The position numbers were made by a program, and so were the translations under genes. DNA of 64,000 bases, from the NCBI GenBank assembly GCA_922989275.2, contig OV277869.1, forward strand, positions 23,012,189-23,076,188, given 5' to 3'. Source of the DNA: Gari tellinella (lineage: Eukaryota; Mollusca; Bivalvia; Cardiida; Psammobiidae). Below the pieces are notes generated by a model. It saw nothing but the letters and a program-made list of their open reading frames with translations, was not told the origin of the DNA and did no database searches. Shown here piece by piece: positions 19,586 to 29,613 of the stretch. The stretch's first letter is position 1; each line of letters opens with the position of its first letter.

Positions 19586-20074
19586 CCTTTTGCCTGATGG
19601 CCTGTTTCTTTCTTTTGAAGAAAGGTGACCACCTTAACCCATTACCCCATAAATAGGCCTTTTTACACCCTTTAATTTATTCATCCACTGAAGAAAATAG
19701 TTAAAATTCATACAGTCAGGAATATTCAGCATAAGATTTGTTTTCTATATTCTAGCAGATGGTAGCTTAAAGCAGGCTGAAAGTTAAGCAGAATGTGTCT
19801 TAAGGCACATTCTGCTTTATTTTCAACCTGCTTTAAGTAGTCACATTGCCTCCAAAATAGAAACAAGCTATGGGATAATTGGTTAAGCAAGTTGAAAGTA
19901 AAGCAGAATTCACCTTAATGCTTTACTTTTAACCTACTATATCCTAGCAGATAGTACCTTAAAGCAAGATGAAAGTAAAGCAGAATGCACCTTAAATGCG
20001 CATTCTGCTTTACTTTCAACCTGCTCTAAGGGATCAGCTGTTTTCAAAACTAGAAATGAGCTATGGAGTACAGA
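19586..20074 (+). mobile_element. MITE-A hosts with nested MITE-A
   Basis: The host starts after TTAA (19582-19585), only 33 bp past the exon donor, reads to GGTGACCACC-TTAA, is split by 19638-19882, and resumes TTAA-GCAAGTTGAAAGTAAAGC. From about 19940 a second A fragment (core plus right end) follows to TTAA 20075-20078. Confidence 0.7.
19638..19882 (-). mobile_element. MITE-A, intact, nested in MITE-A arm
   Basis: 245 bp with TTAA 19634-19637 and 19883-19886, inserted at the TTAA that opens the host's core-1 arm. Ends CCCATTACCCCATAAATAGG and GGGATAATTGG. Confidence 0.85.
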
Positions 20075-20162
20075 GTTAAGTGAACACATTTCTTTAAAAC
20101 AGAAAAGGCTTATGTATGAAAGGGTTAAATGATAAGAGGGGTTTCCATACAATATTATATTG

Positions 20163-20355
20163 CAGGGCTCCAGATAAGAGGGAGTAAACTGCAAAAATCC
20201 AACATTTTTTCACTTATTTTAGCATCAAATCCTATTGTGTTACTACTCATTAGAATCGTCTCTTCGAGACGATTCTAATGAGTTGTGACACCATAAGGTT
20301 TAAATCAGAAATAAAGATTTTAGTTTTTGAAATCCCCCCCTTGTCTGGAGCCCTG
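20163..20355. mobile_element. MITE-E, intact, 6-bp duplication
   Basis: Ends CAGGGCTCCAGATAAGAGGG / TTGTCTGGAGCCCTG. Perfect inner palindrome ATTAGAATCGTCTCTTCGAG continuing symmetrically. Flanks ATATTG on both sides (20157-20162, 20356-20361). Confidence 0.85.
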
Positions 20356-20792
20356 ATATTGTGGTGACTGTTTCATGACTGGAAATGGTATTACTGGCAC
20401 TAGGCAAACTGTTTTGGCAGTCAGCCCCACCAACTGCCCCATCACTGTGTGTGTTAGTGTGTGAAATTTTGTGTGCATGCACTAAAATGTAAGAGAGCCA
20501 TACCGCCAGATCCTCTGACATGCCCTGGGGGAGTTCAGTCATTGATCAGCCGTCTAATTCAACGCTGTTAGTGTACCGAAAAATAATTAGATCACGTTTG
20601 TATCAGATTGATTCAGATCTTTTTCCTCAATCGTATTTTGAATATCTGACTATGACTTGTGCAGTAATATAATTGTATTTATATATTTTGTCAGTATTTG
20701 TATTAAGGGGGGTTGTGCGGGGGAAATGGATGGGGTCTCTAGTTGTGACGTTTCCAACAAAAGGGTTTACTCTTTTCCTGCTTAGTGTGACT

Positions 20793-20870
20793 GGACATGC
20801 ATTTGAAAACAGTGTGGATTCAAATCAGACACCATTCACTTGGCATCTGATCAGGATGTAATTTATTCTA
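20793..20870. repeat. Core-2 fragment
   Basis: ATTTGAAAACAGTGTGGATTC and CATCTGATCAGGATG around a decayed centre; part of an old C or D element. Confidence 0.4.
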
Positions 20871-20999
20871 TTTCTCATGTTGTTTAATTTTATCAAAAAT
20901 TATGTCAAATCTTTTTGAATATTATGGTGGAGGACAAATTTTATTGGAGACAACTTTGTTTTTGCGTGATAATGGTTAAAATCAATAGGAAATGGTTAA

Positions 21000-21204
21000 T
21001 TCTTAGCACGCTAGCGTTAGAAATATGACTATCTTTGTAAACAGGTTGGATCCTGATGAGATGCCGCTTAACGCGGCATCTCATCAGGATCCAAACTGTT
21101 TGACACTCGGACCCTGTTTTGAAAAGAAATTTTAAAAATTCAATTTTTGGAACGGTAGTAGATGACAGTTCATGCAGACGAAAAATTATTCAGCGTGCAA
21201 AGAG
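21000..21204. mobile_element. MITE-D, one target site mutated
   Basis: Left TTAA 20996-20999, right flank CTAA. Ends TTCTTAGCACGCTAGCG / CAGCGTGCAAAGAG. Core-2 palindrome AACAGGTTGGATCCTGATGA and complement around GCCGCTTAACGCGGC. The tail contains GCAGACGAAAAATTATT, typical of D. Confidence 0.8.
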
Positions 21205-21341
21205 CTAATTGTGAAAATTGCACACTGGTAATTGTCCCTTTCCTGGCGATATCCCATCCTTCACCAAACATTGCCATGCATTATGTCACGCTGCAGTAAA
21301 AAACATGGTGTAACCCTTTCTGTGCTGGTTAACAGCATAAA

Positions 21342-21466
21342 TACAGTAAAATGTCTTTATTTCAAACACTAAAACAAAGGCAAATTGATTATATAACATA
21401 CAGTCACCTGTCTTAAACACCTCATAATAAACACAATTAGGTGGTAGTAATAGACAGGTTTTGCTT
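21342..21466. mobile_element. MITE-G, core deleted
   Basis: Starts TACAGTAAAATGTCTTTATT and keeps GTCACCTGTCTTAAAC and GTGGTAGTAATAGACAGG. The core-1 hairpin is missing. Confidence 0.5.
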
Positions 21467-21477
21467 ATTTTATAAAC

Positions 21478-23109
21478 CAGGGTTCACCCTGGGTTAAAAT
21501 TTTCTTGCGCCAGCACTTGCGCCAAATGAAAAAAGTTTGCGCCAAAATAATATTTTTGGAGCCAAATTTTTCGCCATTTTTTTATGTGTGTTATACATGT
21601 ACATACATGTGATATTTTTTTGGACCCAAATAGGGAGATTTTGTCATTTTAATAGGGGGATTGGGGTGCCAAATAGGGAGCTTTTTTCGCCACACCTTTT
21701 TCGCGATTTTTTTTAAATCAGTGAATCTAGATAAGTCTATAGACCACTAAGACAGAGACAATTTTCACCCAGAGATATACTTTTTATAATACTGATTCTA
21801 GCATCTAGGCTGAAAATTAAGCAGAATACTCTTCAGGAGCATTCTGCTTCAGTAAAAGTTTAAGCCTGCTTTAAGCTAGATCTTACATCTGCTAGGATAT
21901 AAGAACTATTTCTTATGGTTCTTATATATATTATTCATTCATGACTAGTAAAGGTAAACTGGAACTATATCTATTTTCTTGAGAGAATAAATGAAGTAGT
22001 TCAAATGTTCTAGATTTCTATCTATGGAGTAGATCTAGAAAGAGTAAGCAACTTAACAATCTGTTATTCATTAAATTATGCAAACAGTATGGATCAAGAT
22101 GAGACGCGCATCATCTTATATAGATACAAACTGTTTGACACTGATATTTTCTGAAAAAAAAAATGCACAAAAATTAACTCAGAGAATTGTTGCAGATGAC
22201 AAAGGTTGCAGACGACAAATTCTGCAGACGATATTTACTAGCGCCATAAAGTGGGTGTGGTTTTAACAACGAAATAACGCGTCTTAATTTTCTACCGCGA
22301 AAACTGATTGCAACTCAATTTTACGAGCGTAATTGGTTGTAAAACCTAACTTAATAATTATACATTTGCACAAATCGTATGTAACAAACAGAAGAATTTA
22401 GGTCCAATGTTTAATTTTAATTTATTGTTAGAAAACGGCGCTGGGGAATAGTTTTTAGACAAACAAAATATACGTAGTTCTCGTAGCAAATGTTACGGCG
22501 CCCCGTCATTTTGTAACGGTATCATTTTCGAAGTATTTTGCTGTTACGTGATTATACAAAGTTTTTTGTGGTGGAAATCAATTCATGAATGATAAATTCT
22601 GATCAGCTTTCATATAAAATGTGTGTTTGTCCAGAACTTACGGATAATTATCTGATTTTAATCCGACCCGTATCGGCGACATAGATCTTTATCCTTCGCA
22701 TCACCGCTTCTAAAAATTGTCGTTGAAAAGGTCTTCGATTCGGGGCGAACCTGTCAATCACTTATTTTGATAACCAATTAGATCTACAACACATTAAAAG
22801 CAATCTCGGCACGTGTGGTCAAACATTGTTTGGCAGCCTGCCATTACACATGCCGTTATCGACGATTGCGTAATGTGTTTACACGCATCAGTAGCGTTTG
22901 GTGATAGGCTAAGAGTGTGTATGGATTAGCCGAACTCTGAAGCCAATTTTAAGATTTTTAGAGACGGCGAGAAAATAAACTGTACTATTATACGGCGACA
23001 ATTCCGAAATTTCTCGGCGCCAGACACTTTCGCCGATTCGAAATTTCTGTCGCCAGAATTATTTTTTTTGCGCAAATGGCGCCGTTGGCGATGCCCAGCG
23101 GGAACCCTG
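21478..23109. mobile_element. 1.6-kb element with CAGGGTTC terminal repeats
   Basis: The left end CAGGGTTCACCCTGGG and the inverted right end CAGGGTTCCCGCTGGG match at 14 of 16 bases. Flanks TAAAC (21473-21477, 23110-23114) are a possible 5-bp duplication. Subterminal regions are rich in TTGCGCCA/TGGCGCC motifs. No transposase reading frame. It carries older passengers: a decayed MITE-A (about 21770-21990) and a core-2 scrap (22078-22140). CAGGG ends recall hAT elements, but the short duplication does not settle it. Confidence 0.65.
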
Positions 23110-23269
23110 TAAACAGTGTAGGCCTTGTTTAAGTATTTTTTTCTGGAACCTTTGTTAAAAGAATTTAACATAAACTAGTCATTTTCAAAAGAAAAATAGT
23201 CAGTAAGTTAAATAATTTTATGAAAAAAGTTTCAACAGAAGCGTTCTGCAATACTTCTGTTCTGCCTGA

Positions 23270-23513
23270 AAAATTACCCCACAAATACGCCTTTTTACGC
23301 CTTTAGTTTATTTCTCCACTGAGGAAAACAGCTCTACTTTATACAATCATGAATATGTACCATTATAAATATTTGCTGTATCCTATAAGATAGTAGCTTA
23401 AGGCATGCTGAAAATAAAGCAGAATGCGCCTTATGGTGCATTTTGCTTTACTTTCAACCTGCTTTAAGTGGTCACTTATTTTCAAAACTAGAATCAGGCT
23501 ATGGGGAAATGGG
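23270..23513 (-). mobile_element. MITE-A, left terminus worn
   Basis: AAATTACCCCACAAATACGCC to GGGGAAATGGG at TTAA 23514-23517. Core centre GCGCCTTATGGTGC is imperfect. Confidence 0.75.
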
Positions 23514-23577
23514 TTAAGCTATCACCTAGGGTAAAGAATATTCATGCATCCTCTCTCGCAATAATTATTTAATAAAC

Positions 23578-23815
23578 TCATTGAACCATGGTGATGTGTA
23601 TATGTGCATTGTACAAACAGTGTACCCAGGTAAGAGTACACTTGTCCTAAAACAGTGTAGATCCAGGACTAAAGGTATTTGTAGGAGTTGATCAAGGTCT
23701 GCACTGTTTGTTATTTTGTGGTACATTGTGAAAACAAGGTTCCTGAATAGTCAAACATAGACTCGACCTGATTTTGAACTGGAATTGTCCATTTGAAGTT
23801 TCAAGGATCAGTGAG
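23578..23815. mobile_element. MITE-B, diverged
   Basis: CATTGAACCATGGTGATGTG...TCAAGGATCAGTGAG before TTAA 23816-23819. It retains AAGAGTACACTTGTCC and half of the core-2 hairpin. Shares the right TTAA with the next element. Confidence 0.65.
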
Positions 23816-23819
23816 TTAA

Positions 23820-24037
23820 CTCTTTCTCCACTAAGTAACTATTGTGGTTATTAGGTTCCTTTATGGATCATTTCAATTACCAAAACATGAATCAGTCTAC
23901 TTGGAATTTTCAGTAGTTTGATAAATACTGGTCTAAATTATCTAACAGTGTAGACCCAAATCAGAGGGGCCATCTTGGTCTTCAGTGTTTACAAATTTAA
24001 TGAGTATGATTTAAACAGGTCCATGGTGTTGAAAGAG
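23820..24037. mobile_element. MITE-Q, right site lost
   Basis: Begins CTCTTTCTCCACTAAGTAAC after TTAA 23816-23819 and ends CCATGGTGTTGAAAGAG. The middle core-2 palindrome is decayed (GTGTAGACCCAAATCAGAGG). Better copies are at 34000 and 45750. Confidence 0.65.
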
Positions 24038-24293
24038 CAAGCTTGAATTTTCGATTCTTGACTAAAGAAATGTGGGCAAGTTCAATACAAGCTATCTCCA
24101 GTTATAAAGGTTCAACTGTATTTTAATTAAGAAGAATTTAATTAATGATAATTTGATAACAGGATATTGAGCCAATCTCACTATACTAAATGCCTGAGTA
24201 TTTTCTATTAACTTTCATTGTGCTTGTTTCGGACTGTTCAATACCAATTAAATAGATGTTACATAAACTGGTACATTTCCTTTTCCATCCATG

Positions 24294-24440
24294 TACAGCG
24301 GAGGAAACGTTATTCTTTCCCAATAGATGCGTTTATGCTAAAACTATTATTTCCATTCCAAACAGTTTGGAGCCAGATCAGACGCCAGGTAACCTGGCGT
24401 CTGATCTGGCTCCAAACTGTTTGCCACTTAGATTAACATG
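24294..24440. mobile_element. MITE-L, left half
   Basis: TACAGCGGAGGAAACGTTAT and a perfect core-2 palindrome (AAACAGTTTGGAGCCAGATC and complement around CGCCAGGTAACCTGGCG). The right terminus is not found. Confidence 0.65.
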
Positions 24441-24517
24441 AACAGTCAGAATTGTTAGAATATTGTTGCAAACTGTGTAGGTTTCTATTGTATGATACAG
24501 AACCCCTTCAGCTAATA

Positions 24518-25015
24518 GCATATATTGATGCTTATTGAAAACACTGATTAGACATCTCCTGAAGGAGCTGTCTGATTAGTGTTGTCTAATATGATTTTGC
24601 TCTCTTTCTTGGAAAATTGCTCTTTATTCATCATCATCATCATCATCATCATCCAGTTTAGTTTAACCAGGCCATTGATTAATCCTTCTTATAAGGGTGA
24701 GGCCTGGCTGTCCAGTCTGGAACGAAGTCTCCCTCTCCAAGCTTGGCGGTTTTGTGGGTTGATGTTTTCCAACCCTAGAGCTTCACGGTCTCTTTTTACA
24801 AGGTCCTCCCAAGATAGCTTTGGTCTGCCTGGACCCCCCTGTGTTGGGATGTTCAGGCATCTGATTTGAGAGATCTGGGACAGCTAGAGCTTCTCTCTAC
24901 ATGGCCAAGCCATTTCAACCTATTTGATTGCAGGGTCTCCGCAACGCCTCTGTATTAGCCAATGTAATAGTTCAGTTGATGTTTTTAGTGGGCAGAGTTT
25001 TATGTATGACTATTG
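24518..25015. mobile_element. MITE-C split by a LINE
   Basis: Left part has TGATGCTTATTGAAAACACTG and GACATCTCCTGAAGGAGCTGT; right part resumes at 24957 with AGCCAATGTAATAGTTCAGT and TTAGTGGGCAGAGTTTTAT. The LINE fragment lies between, so it inserted into an existing C element. Confidence 0.6.
24628..24956 (-). pseudogene. 5'-truncated LINE, end of reverse transcriptase
   Basis: On the - strand a frame (about 24944 down to 24885) reads NRLKWLGHVERSS. A second frame (24838 to 24686) reads GRPKLSWEDLVKRDREALGL and continues to RQAWRGRLRSRLDSQASPL, then stop. RLxWLGHVxR followed by GRPxxxWxDxxKRDxxALG is the usual carboxyl end of non-LTR retrotransposon ORF2 proteins. A frameshift and a stop separate the two blocks, so it is dead. 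After the stop come about 35 bp and an (ATG)n tail (24628-24651). Simple-repeat tails are common in RTE/CR1-type LINEs; the clade is not determined. Confidence 0.85.
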
Positions 25016-25383
25016 AGCATGAAGACAGGTTCTGCTTTACTTTCAGTCTGCTTTAAGCTAAGTGGTCAATTCACTCAACCGTCATCAAAACTAGTTAACA
25101 GGCTATGTAGTAAAGTGATAATGCCTGGTTAGGTTGAGATTGGGGTGAGGTGGACTGTGCTTATTTGACCATACTTTGATATGAACATAATTATTTATTA
25201 TGAATTGGTGAGACTATAATTATTATCATCATAAAAGGGTATATTGATTGCTAAAGTCTTCCAGGAATCCCGAAAGCCTATAAGTGTTTGACTTCTAAGT
25301 GAGTTAATGTTTCATTAGACTGAACATTGGATTGAAACAGCTATCTCCTTGCACAGCAAGAGAGCAACATTTATCAGCCTTAA

Positions 25384-25573
25384 CCCATTACCCCATAAAT
25401 ACACCTTTTTACACCTTTAATTTATTCCTCCACTGAAGAAAATATTTACACTTTATACTTTCATGAATGTGTACCTTAAGAAATATTTTCTTTATCCTAG
25501 CAGATGTTTCGGGAACAGGGGCAAGCATTGTCGTTAGGAGGGAGTTGTTGTTCAGAGGGTCCTTGTAGGGAGG
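25384..25573 (-). mobile_element. MITE-A left half joined to MITE-K right end
   Basis: TTAA 25380-25383, CCCATTACCCCATAAATACA to TATCCTAGCAGATG (25505). Then K sequence (GGGAACAGGGGCAAGCATTG) follows to GGGAGGGAGCACTGTA (25573). The A core and right half are lost. Confidence 0.7.
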
Positions 25574-25609
25574 GAGCACTGTACTCCTGTCGTGATTAAG
25601 AGCCATAGG

Positions 25610-25700
25610 CGATATATGCTATATCCATTAAGATTGGTGCTTTGAGCAGGCTGAAAATAAAGCAGAAATCTCCTTTCGGTTTTAGCCTGCTTAAAGCAGC
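25610..25700. repeat. Core-1 hairpin, imperfect
   Basis: TTTGAGCAGGCTGAAAATAA and TTTTAGCCTGCTTAAAGCAG around TCTCC. Termini not identified. Confidence 0.45.
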
Positions 25701-25809
25701 CAGCTGTATTCACCCCTGAATCTTCATATGGGCAGTTCCAATTTCCAAATGAGTGCATTACATACCGGCAATTATTTAGGATTGATTTCAACAATACATT
25801 GTAAAATGA

Positions 25810-25876
25810 CAAACAGTGTAGACCCTGATCAGAGGGCTCCTACAGGAGCCCTCTGATCGGGGTCTAGACTGTTTGC
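25810..25876. repeat. Core-2 hairpin (B-type)
   Basis: CAAACAGTGTAGACCCTGAT and complement around GGCTCCTACAGGAGCC. Followed by ACAGGACAAGTTAACTCCTC, the reversed B flank, so a minus-orientation MITE-B with worn ends. Confidence 0.65.
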
Positions 25877-26234
25877 ACAGGACAAGTTAACTCCTCACAG
25901 GTACTTTGTTTGTAAAAGACGAGTATACTTGTTGTAATGGTACCGAATGTGTTAAACATTAAAACTATGATGAAAAGAATTAATACAGCAATGGGTGGCC
26001 ACTGGCCATAAAAACGTGTTACCTAAAGCAATAACAGTGATTTTAGACATGGCTAGTAGCGACTAGTATCATCAGTATGTCACAGTAGCTAGCAACACCG
26101 AGTGGCATATCAAGTATGACAGTTAAGTCATTTCTGATTGTCCTTATGTGGGCAGAATTTAATTAATTAGCAGCCAGTTGCTGGAAAACAGAAATCCCCG
26201 GGGACACTAACTTATTTTTCATACACCAGTTTAA

Positions 26235-26413
26235 CCCTGTTGCTCATTGCTTGTTTTCACTGTCTTAGAGACAGGTGGCTGTTTAAAGCAGGCTAAAAGT
26301 AAAGCAAAAATCTCTCTAAAGGGAGATTTCTGCTTTACTTTAAGCCTGCTTTCTTAGAAGCCACCTGTCTGAATCCAGGAACTGTTTATTATCAATCATT
26401 TGTAAGGACAGGG
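26235..26413. mobile_element. MITE-R, intact, TTAA-flanked
   Basis: 179 bp, TTAA 26231-26234 and 26414-26417. Ends CCCTGTTGCTCATTGC and TTTGTAAGGACAGGG. Core-1 palindrome GACAGGTGGCTGTTTAAAGC and complement around TCTCTCTAAAGGGAGA. Third terminal type carrying core-1. Confidence 0.8.
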
Positions 26414-26504
26414 TTAATATATTTGAGCTGTGCCATGAGAAAAACGAGACCTACATTGCATTGCAAAACATTGTATTGCAAGACGTTGACCTAACCAACC
26501 AAGG

Positions 26505-26697
26505 CAGGGCTCCAGATAAGAGGGAGTAAACTGAACAAATCTAACATTTTCTCACTTATTTCAGCACCAAATCCTATGGTGTTACTACTCATTAGAAACG
26601 TCTCTTCAAGACGATTCTAACGAGTAGTGACACCATAGGGTTTAAAGCAGAAATAAAGATTTTTGTTTTTGAAATACTTCCCTTATCTGGAGCCCTG
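26505..26697. mobile_element. MITE-E, intact
   Basis: Ends CAGGGCTCCAGATAAGAGGG / CTTATCTGGAGCCCTG. Flank CCAAGG occurs directly left (26499-26504) but five bases beyond the right end (ATGGTCCAAGG), an untidy duplication. Confidence 0.85.
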
Positions 26698-26803
26698 ATG
26701 GTCCAAGGTGTCATATCTCAGTCTCAGCATCTGCTCAAGGTCCACAATTGCAAACATGTTACCGTACAGCATTGAAGGTTGGTCTCTTGTTCTGGATTTG
26801 ACA

Positions 26804-26919
26804 TTGTTTAGTTTTATCCATTGACTCAGAACAATCAGCTGATGAAGACTGTAGGATATAGTCGAAATATCCAAAGTAAGTCAAATAATTGTTCTGAGTC
26901 AATGGATAAAACTAAACAA
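26804..26919 (+). repeat. Perfect 32-bp inverted repeat with hammerhead-like loop
   Basis: Arms 26804-26835 and 26888-26919 are exact complements over 32 bases. The 52-bp spacer reads CAG-CTGATGA-A, a 7-bp hairpin (GACTGTA / TATAGTC with GGA loop), then GAAA and TATCC. CTGATGA, stem II and GAAA are the conserved core of a type-I hammerhead ribozyme, and the arms sit where stem I belongs. Against activity: one extra A after CTGATGA, no good stem III, and no base pair next to the expected cleavage site. Penelope-like retroelements carry hammerheads, so this may be a terminal remnant of one. No protein domain was recognised nearby. Confidence 0.6.
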
Positions 26920-27302
26920 ACTGTTACTGGTAGGTAATGATACACTAGACATGGTGATCAGTGCCAAACAGTGTTGACAAATACCAGTCATGGCATCTAG
27001 AGGATGTAGCATTTGGTCTTGGTGTACCCTGTTTGCAATGGCAATAAGTCTGGTTTTGTCAGAATATAGCTCATTTCTGTTAAGCAGTCATCTGCATTAA
27101 GCACATGGTGGCTATGGGGTCTTTAGGCATTGTCATACGTCTTCAGAGAAATACCATGTAACACTATTTTGACTATAAACAGAGAGATAAGGATGCGACA
27201 AAAGACAGTGCTTTAGGTACTAAATAATTCAGTGAGAAATGAGAGCTCACAAGGGTGATACTAGTAAGTTGCTGTAGCATGGTAGTGTTAGACTATGTAT
27301 TA

Positions 27303-27510
27303 TCTCTTTGAACCCTAGTCAGATGTATATGCATCATTTGCAAACAGTGTACCTGTGAGAGGACACTTGTCTTATGCAAACAGTGTAGACCTTGATCAGA
27401 GGGCTCCTTAAGGAGCCCTCTGATCAGGGTCTACACTGTTTGTCATTTTGACATATATTGTAAAAATCAACCCTAAAAAGTCAGAAATTTTAGGCTTCAG
27501 GGAGGTTACT
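27303..27510 (+). mobile_element. MITE-B, right end lost
   Basis: CTCTTTGAACCCTAGTC start and a perfect core-2 palindrome (27371-27442) around GGCTCCTTAAGGAGCC. It ends at TAGGCTTCAGGGAGG without TTAA. Confidence 0.75.
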
Positions 27511-27635
27511 GTGTGGTGTGCAATTATTGAAAGGCAATTTAAAGTGATGTTAACCCATATCATGCAAATGATGAATCAGCATAACATAATAATATACATG
27601 TAGTTGAATGTTAATCCTTACAGTGAGGAACCAAT

Positions 27636-27968
27636 TACAGTAAAACCCCTCTTTTACAACCAATAAAAAGAAGGCTAATTGGACATGAAAGAAAGGTGAC
27701 AGCCTAACTCTGCATGCTGGGTAATTTTTTTCGTCTGCAGCAATCGTCGTTTGCTGCTGATCTGAAAATAGAGTTTTCAAAATTTCTTTCAATTCAGGGT
27801 CAAAATGCAATTATCATGGTTTCACCACTATAAGCATGCTAAGAGTTAAAGCAAGGAGCTTTCTGTTTTACTTTCACATTGCTTTAAGCTGCTACCTGCC
27901 TCACCTGCCTTTAACACCGACAAATATCTAACCTTATGAAGTGGTCATGATTGATGGGTTTTATGGTA
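27636..27968. mobile_element. MITE-G split by MITE-D
   Basis: G starts TACAGTAAAACCCCTCTTTT and ends GGGTTTTATGGTA. Its core-1 arm GTGACAGCC-TAA is interrupted by D (27708-27845) and resumes TTAAAGCAAGGAGC. A TTAA-specific element has therefore inserted into a TA-specific one. Confidence 0.75.
27708..27845. mobile_element. MITE-D, short, nested in MITE-G
   Basis: 138 bp, flanks CTAA (mutated) 27704-27707 and TTAA 27846-27849. Ends CTCTGCATGCTGGG / AAGCATGCTAAGAG. The core-2 hairpin is deleted (only GATCTGAAAATAG remains). Confidence 0.75.
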
Positions 27969-27974
27969 TACATC

Positions 27975-28187
27975 TTTTGCAAACAGTTCAGACCCAGATC
28001 AGATTGCTGCTGAAGATATGAGCCCTTCTATTTTGGTATGCACTGTTTGTTGTTATTGGATAAAATTGCTCTTTTCTAATAGGGCAATTTTTACATGTAC
28101 ATATAATTTGATAATGATGTTATTTGATTTTTAAATATTTTGGAGACAAAGTCTGTCAATACAAAGTCTATATATATATATATATAG
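27975..28187. repeat. Core-2 scrap and (TA)n run
   Basis: 27975-28055 is a half-decayed core-2 hairpin (GCAAACAGTTCAGACCCAGA). 28169-28186 is nine TA units. Confidence 0.5.
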
Positions 28188-28524
28188 GACCTGCACTATT
28201 TGTCAGACATTTAACTATTATGGGACAGACATGTCAAGAACCAATGGAGAAAAAAAAATCGGCTTTACTTTCAGCCTGCTTTTTAGCAGCCTCTAGTTAA
28301 CCAAAATGTGAGTGAAAAGGTTAACACAGTGGGTTAATTGGCAATTAATTAGCCTGTATGATAGTGACATGTTTGTTTCAACAAGACATTTTTATTTTCT
28401 AAGCTGTGATAACAGGGGAGGTTTGATGGGGCAATTTATGATGTGGGAGGTAGTGGTGAAGTCTTCTGTAACTAAGGCTGGTTATATATGGGGTTAGGCC
28501 GAGACCAGAACAGTTCTATGTATT

Positions 28525-28684
28525 CAGGGTTTAGAGAGGAGTAAACGGAATGAATCCAACATTTTCTCCTCATACCAGCACCAAATCCTATGGTGTTACT
28601 ACTCATTAGAATCGTGACACCATAGGGTTTAATGCAGACATAAAGATTTAAAATTGTGCACTACTCCCCTTATCTCGAGCCCTG
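28525..28684. mobile_element. MITE-E, deleted centre
   Basis: CAGGGTTTAGAGAGGAGT...CTTATCTCGAGCCCTG. The palindrome is reduced to ACTCATTAGAATCGTGACAC. Confidence 0.75.
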
Positions 28685-28798
28685 TTTATGTAGCCATTGG
28701 TTGACAAAAAATGTCACAACTGCTTCAGAAATACATGTATCAAATAATAGTTGAACTCGGTGACCTTGAGTGTGCTTTTAAGTTTCTAAATGTGCCGA

Positions 28799-28833
28799 TG
28801 GCGAGCTTTGTTGTCTCTCTGACAACTCTTGTT
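28799..28833 (+). mobile_element. Helentron-like 3' terminus, isolated
   Basis: GGCGAGCTTTG, hairpin GTTGTC-TCTCT-GACAAC, then TCTTGTT. Same layout as the end of the element at 51353-52182, but with a different paired stem. Confidence 0.55.
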
Positions 28834-29096
28834 GATAACCTGCTAGTCTACTGGGCCCTAGTAGTACCGTAAGTATACTTGTCCTTTACAAACAGTATAC
28901 CTGTGGAGAATACACTTCATACTTGTCCTGTGCAATCAATGTAGACCAAGATCCAGCTGATTCTAATAACTCAGTAGTCACAACTGATAGTTTCATAGGG
29001 GTTACTTATGACAAAAAGGAGAAACTTTTCATTTGCTGCAAGCTAGACATCATTGGCTTGCAGATGGCTTAACTTTGAAACAAAGTGGACAATTAA

Positions 29097-29250
29097 CCCA
29101 TTACCCCATAGCCTATTTCTGTATTGAAGATAGGTGACCACTTAAACCAGGTTGAAAGTAAAACAGAATGCATCTTAAGGTGAAGAAATAGTTTGACTTT
29201 ATTCAGTGGAGACATAAAGGTGTAAAAATGTGTATTTATAGAGTAATTTG
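29097..29250 (+). mobile_element. MITE-A, internal deletion
   Basis: TTAA 29093-29096, CCCATTACCCCATAGCC. After CATCTTAAGGTG it jumps to the AGTTTGACTTTATTCAG segment, having lost the second core arm. Right end TATTTATAGAGTAATTTG is worn. Confidence 0.7.
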
Positions 29251-29613
29251 TTGCTAAATATATTAACTCTCGGATGTTTCTTCACTTGTAACTCCCAGCA
29301 AGATGCTTGCACTTTCTCATGTTCTTATCTGACACGGAGACCTGTAACGTGCAGCAAGTGCAGTTGGGCGCCAGCTGTATGCAGCAAGTTTATTTTCTTT
29401 CTGTTTTAACACTAATTTGGATTAAACTCCATGAACCTGCCAAAGCCGTCTTAAATTATACTGACTCTTACAAATATTTCATAACACTCTATAACAGAAC
29501 AATCATTATGCTGAATAGTCTATAGGCATCAAAAATAGGAATTCAACTTTTAGATGGTCAATTTATATTTCAAGAGCTAGAATGACATACAGCATTGAAG
29601 ACAACTCCTTTAA

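Noticed and set aside
24892..24944. Live LINE or host gene reading through RLKWLGHVER
   Set aside because: A stop and a frame change separate it from the following GRPKLSW block; no upstream reverse transcriptase is present.
28169..28186. (TA)n run as a promoter or origin
   Set aside because: Simple microsatellite with no supporting signals.
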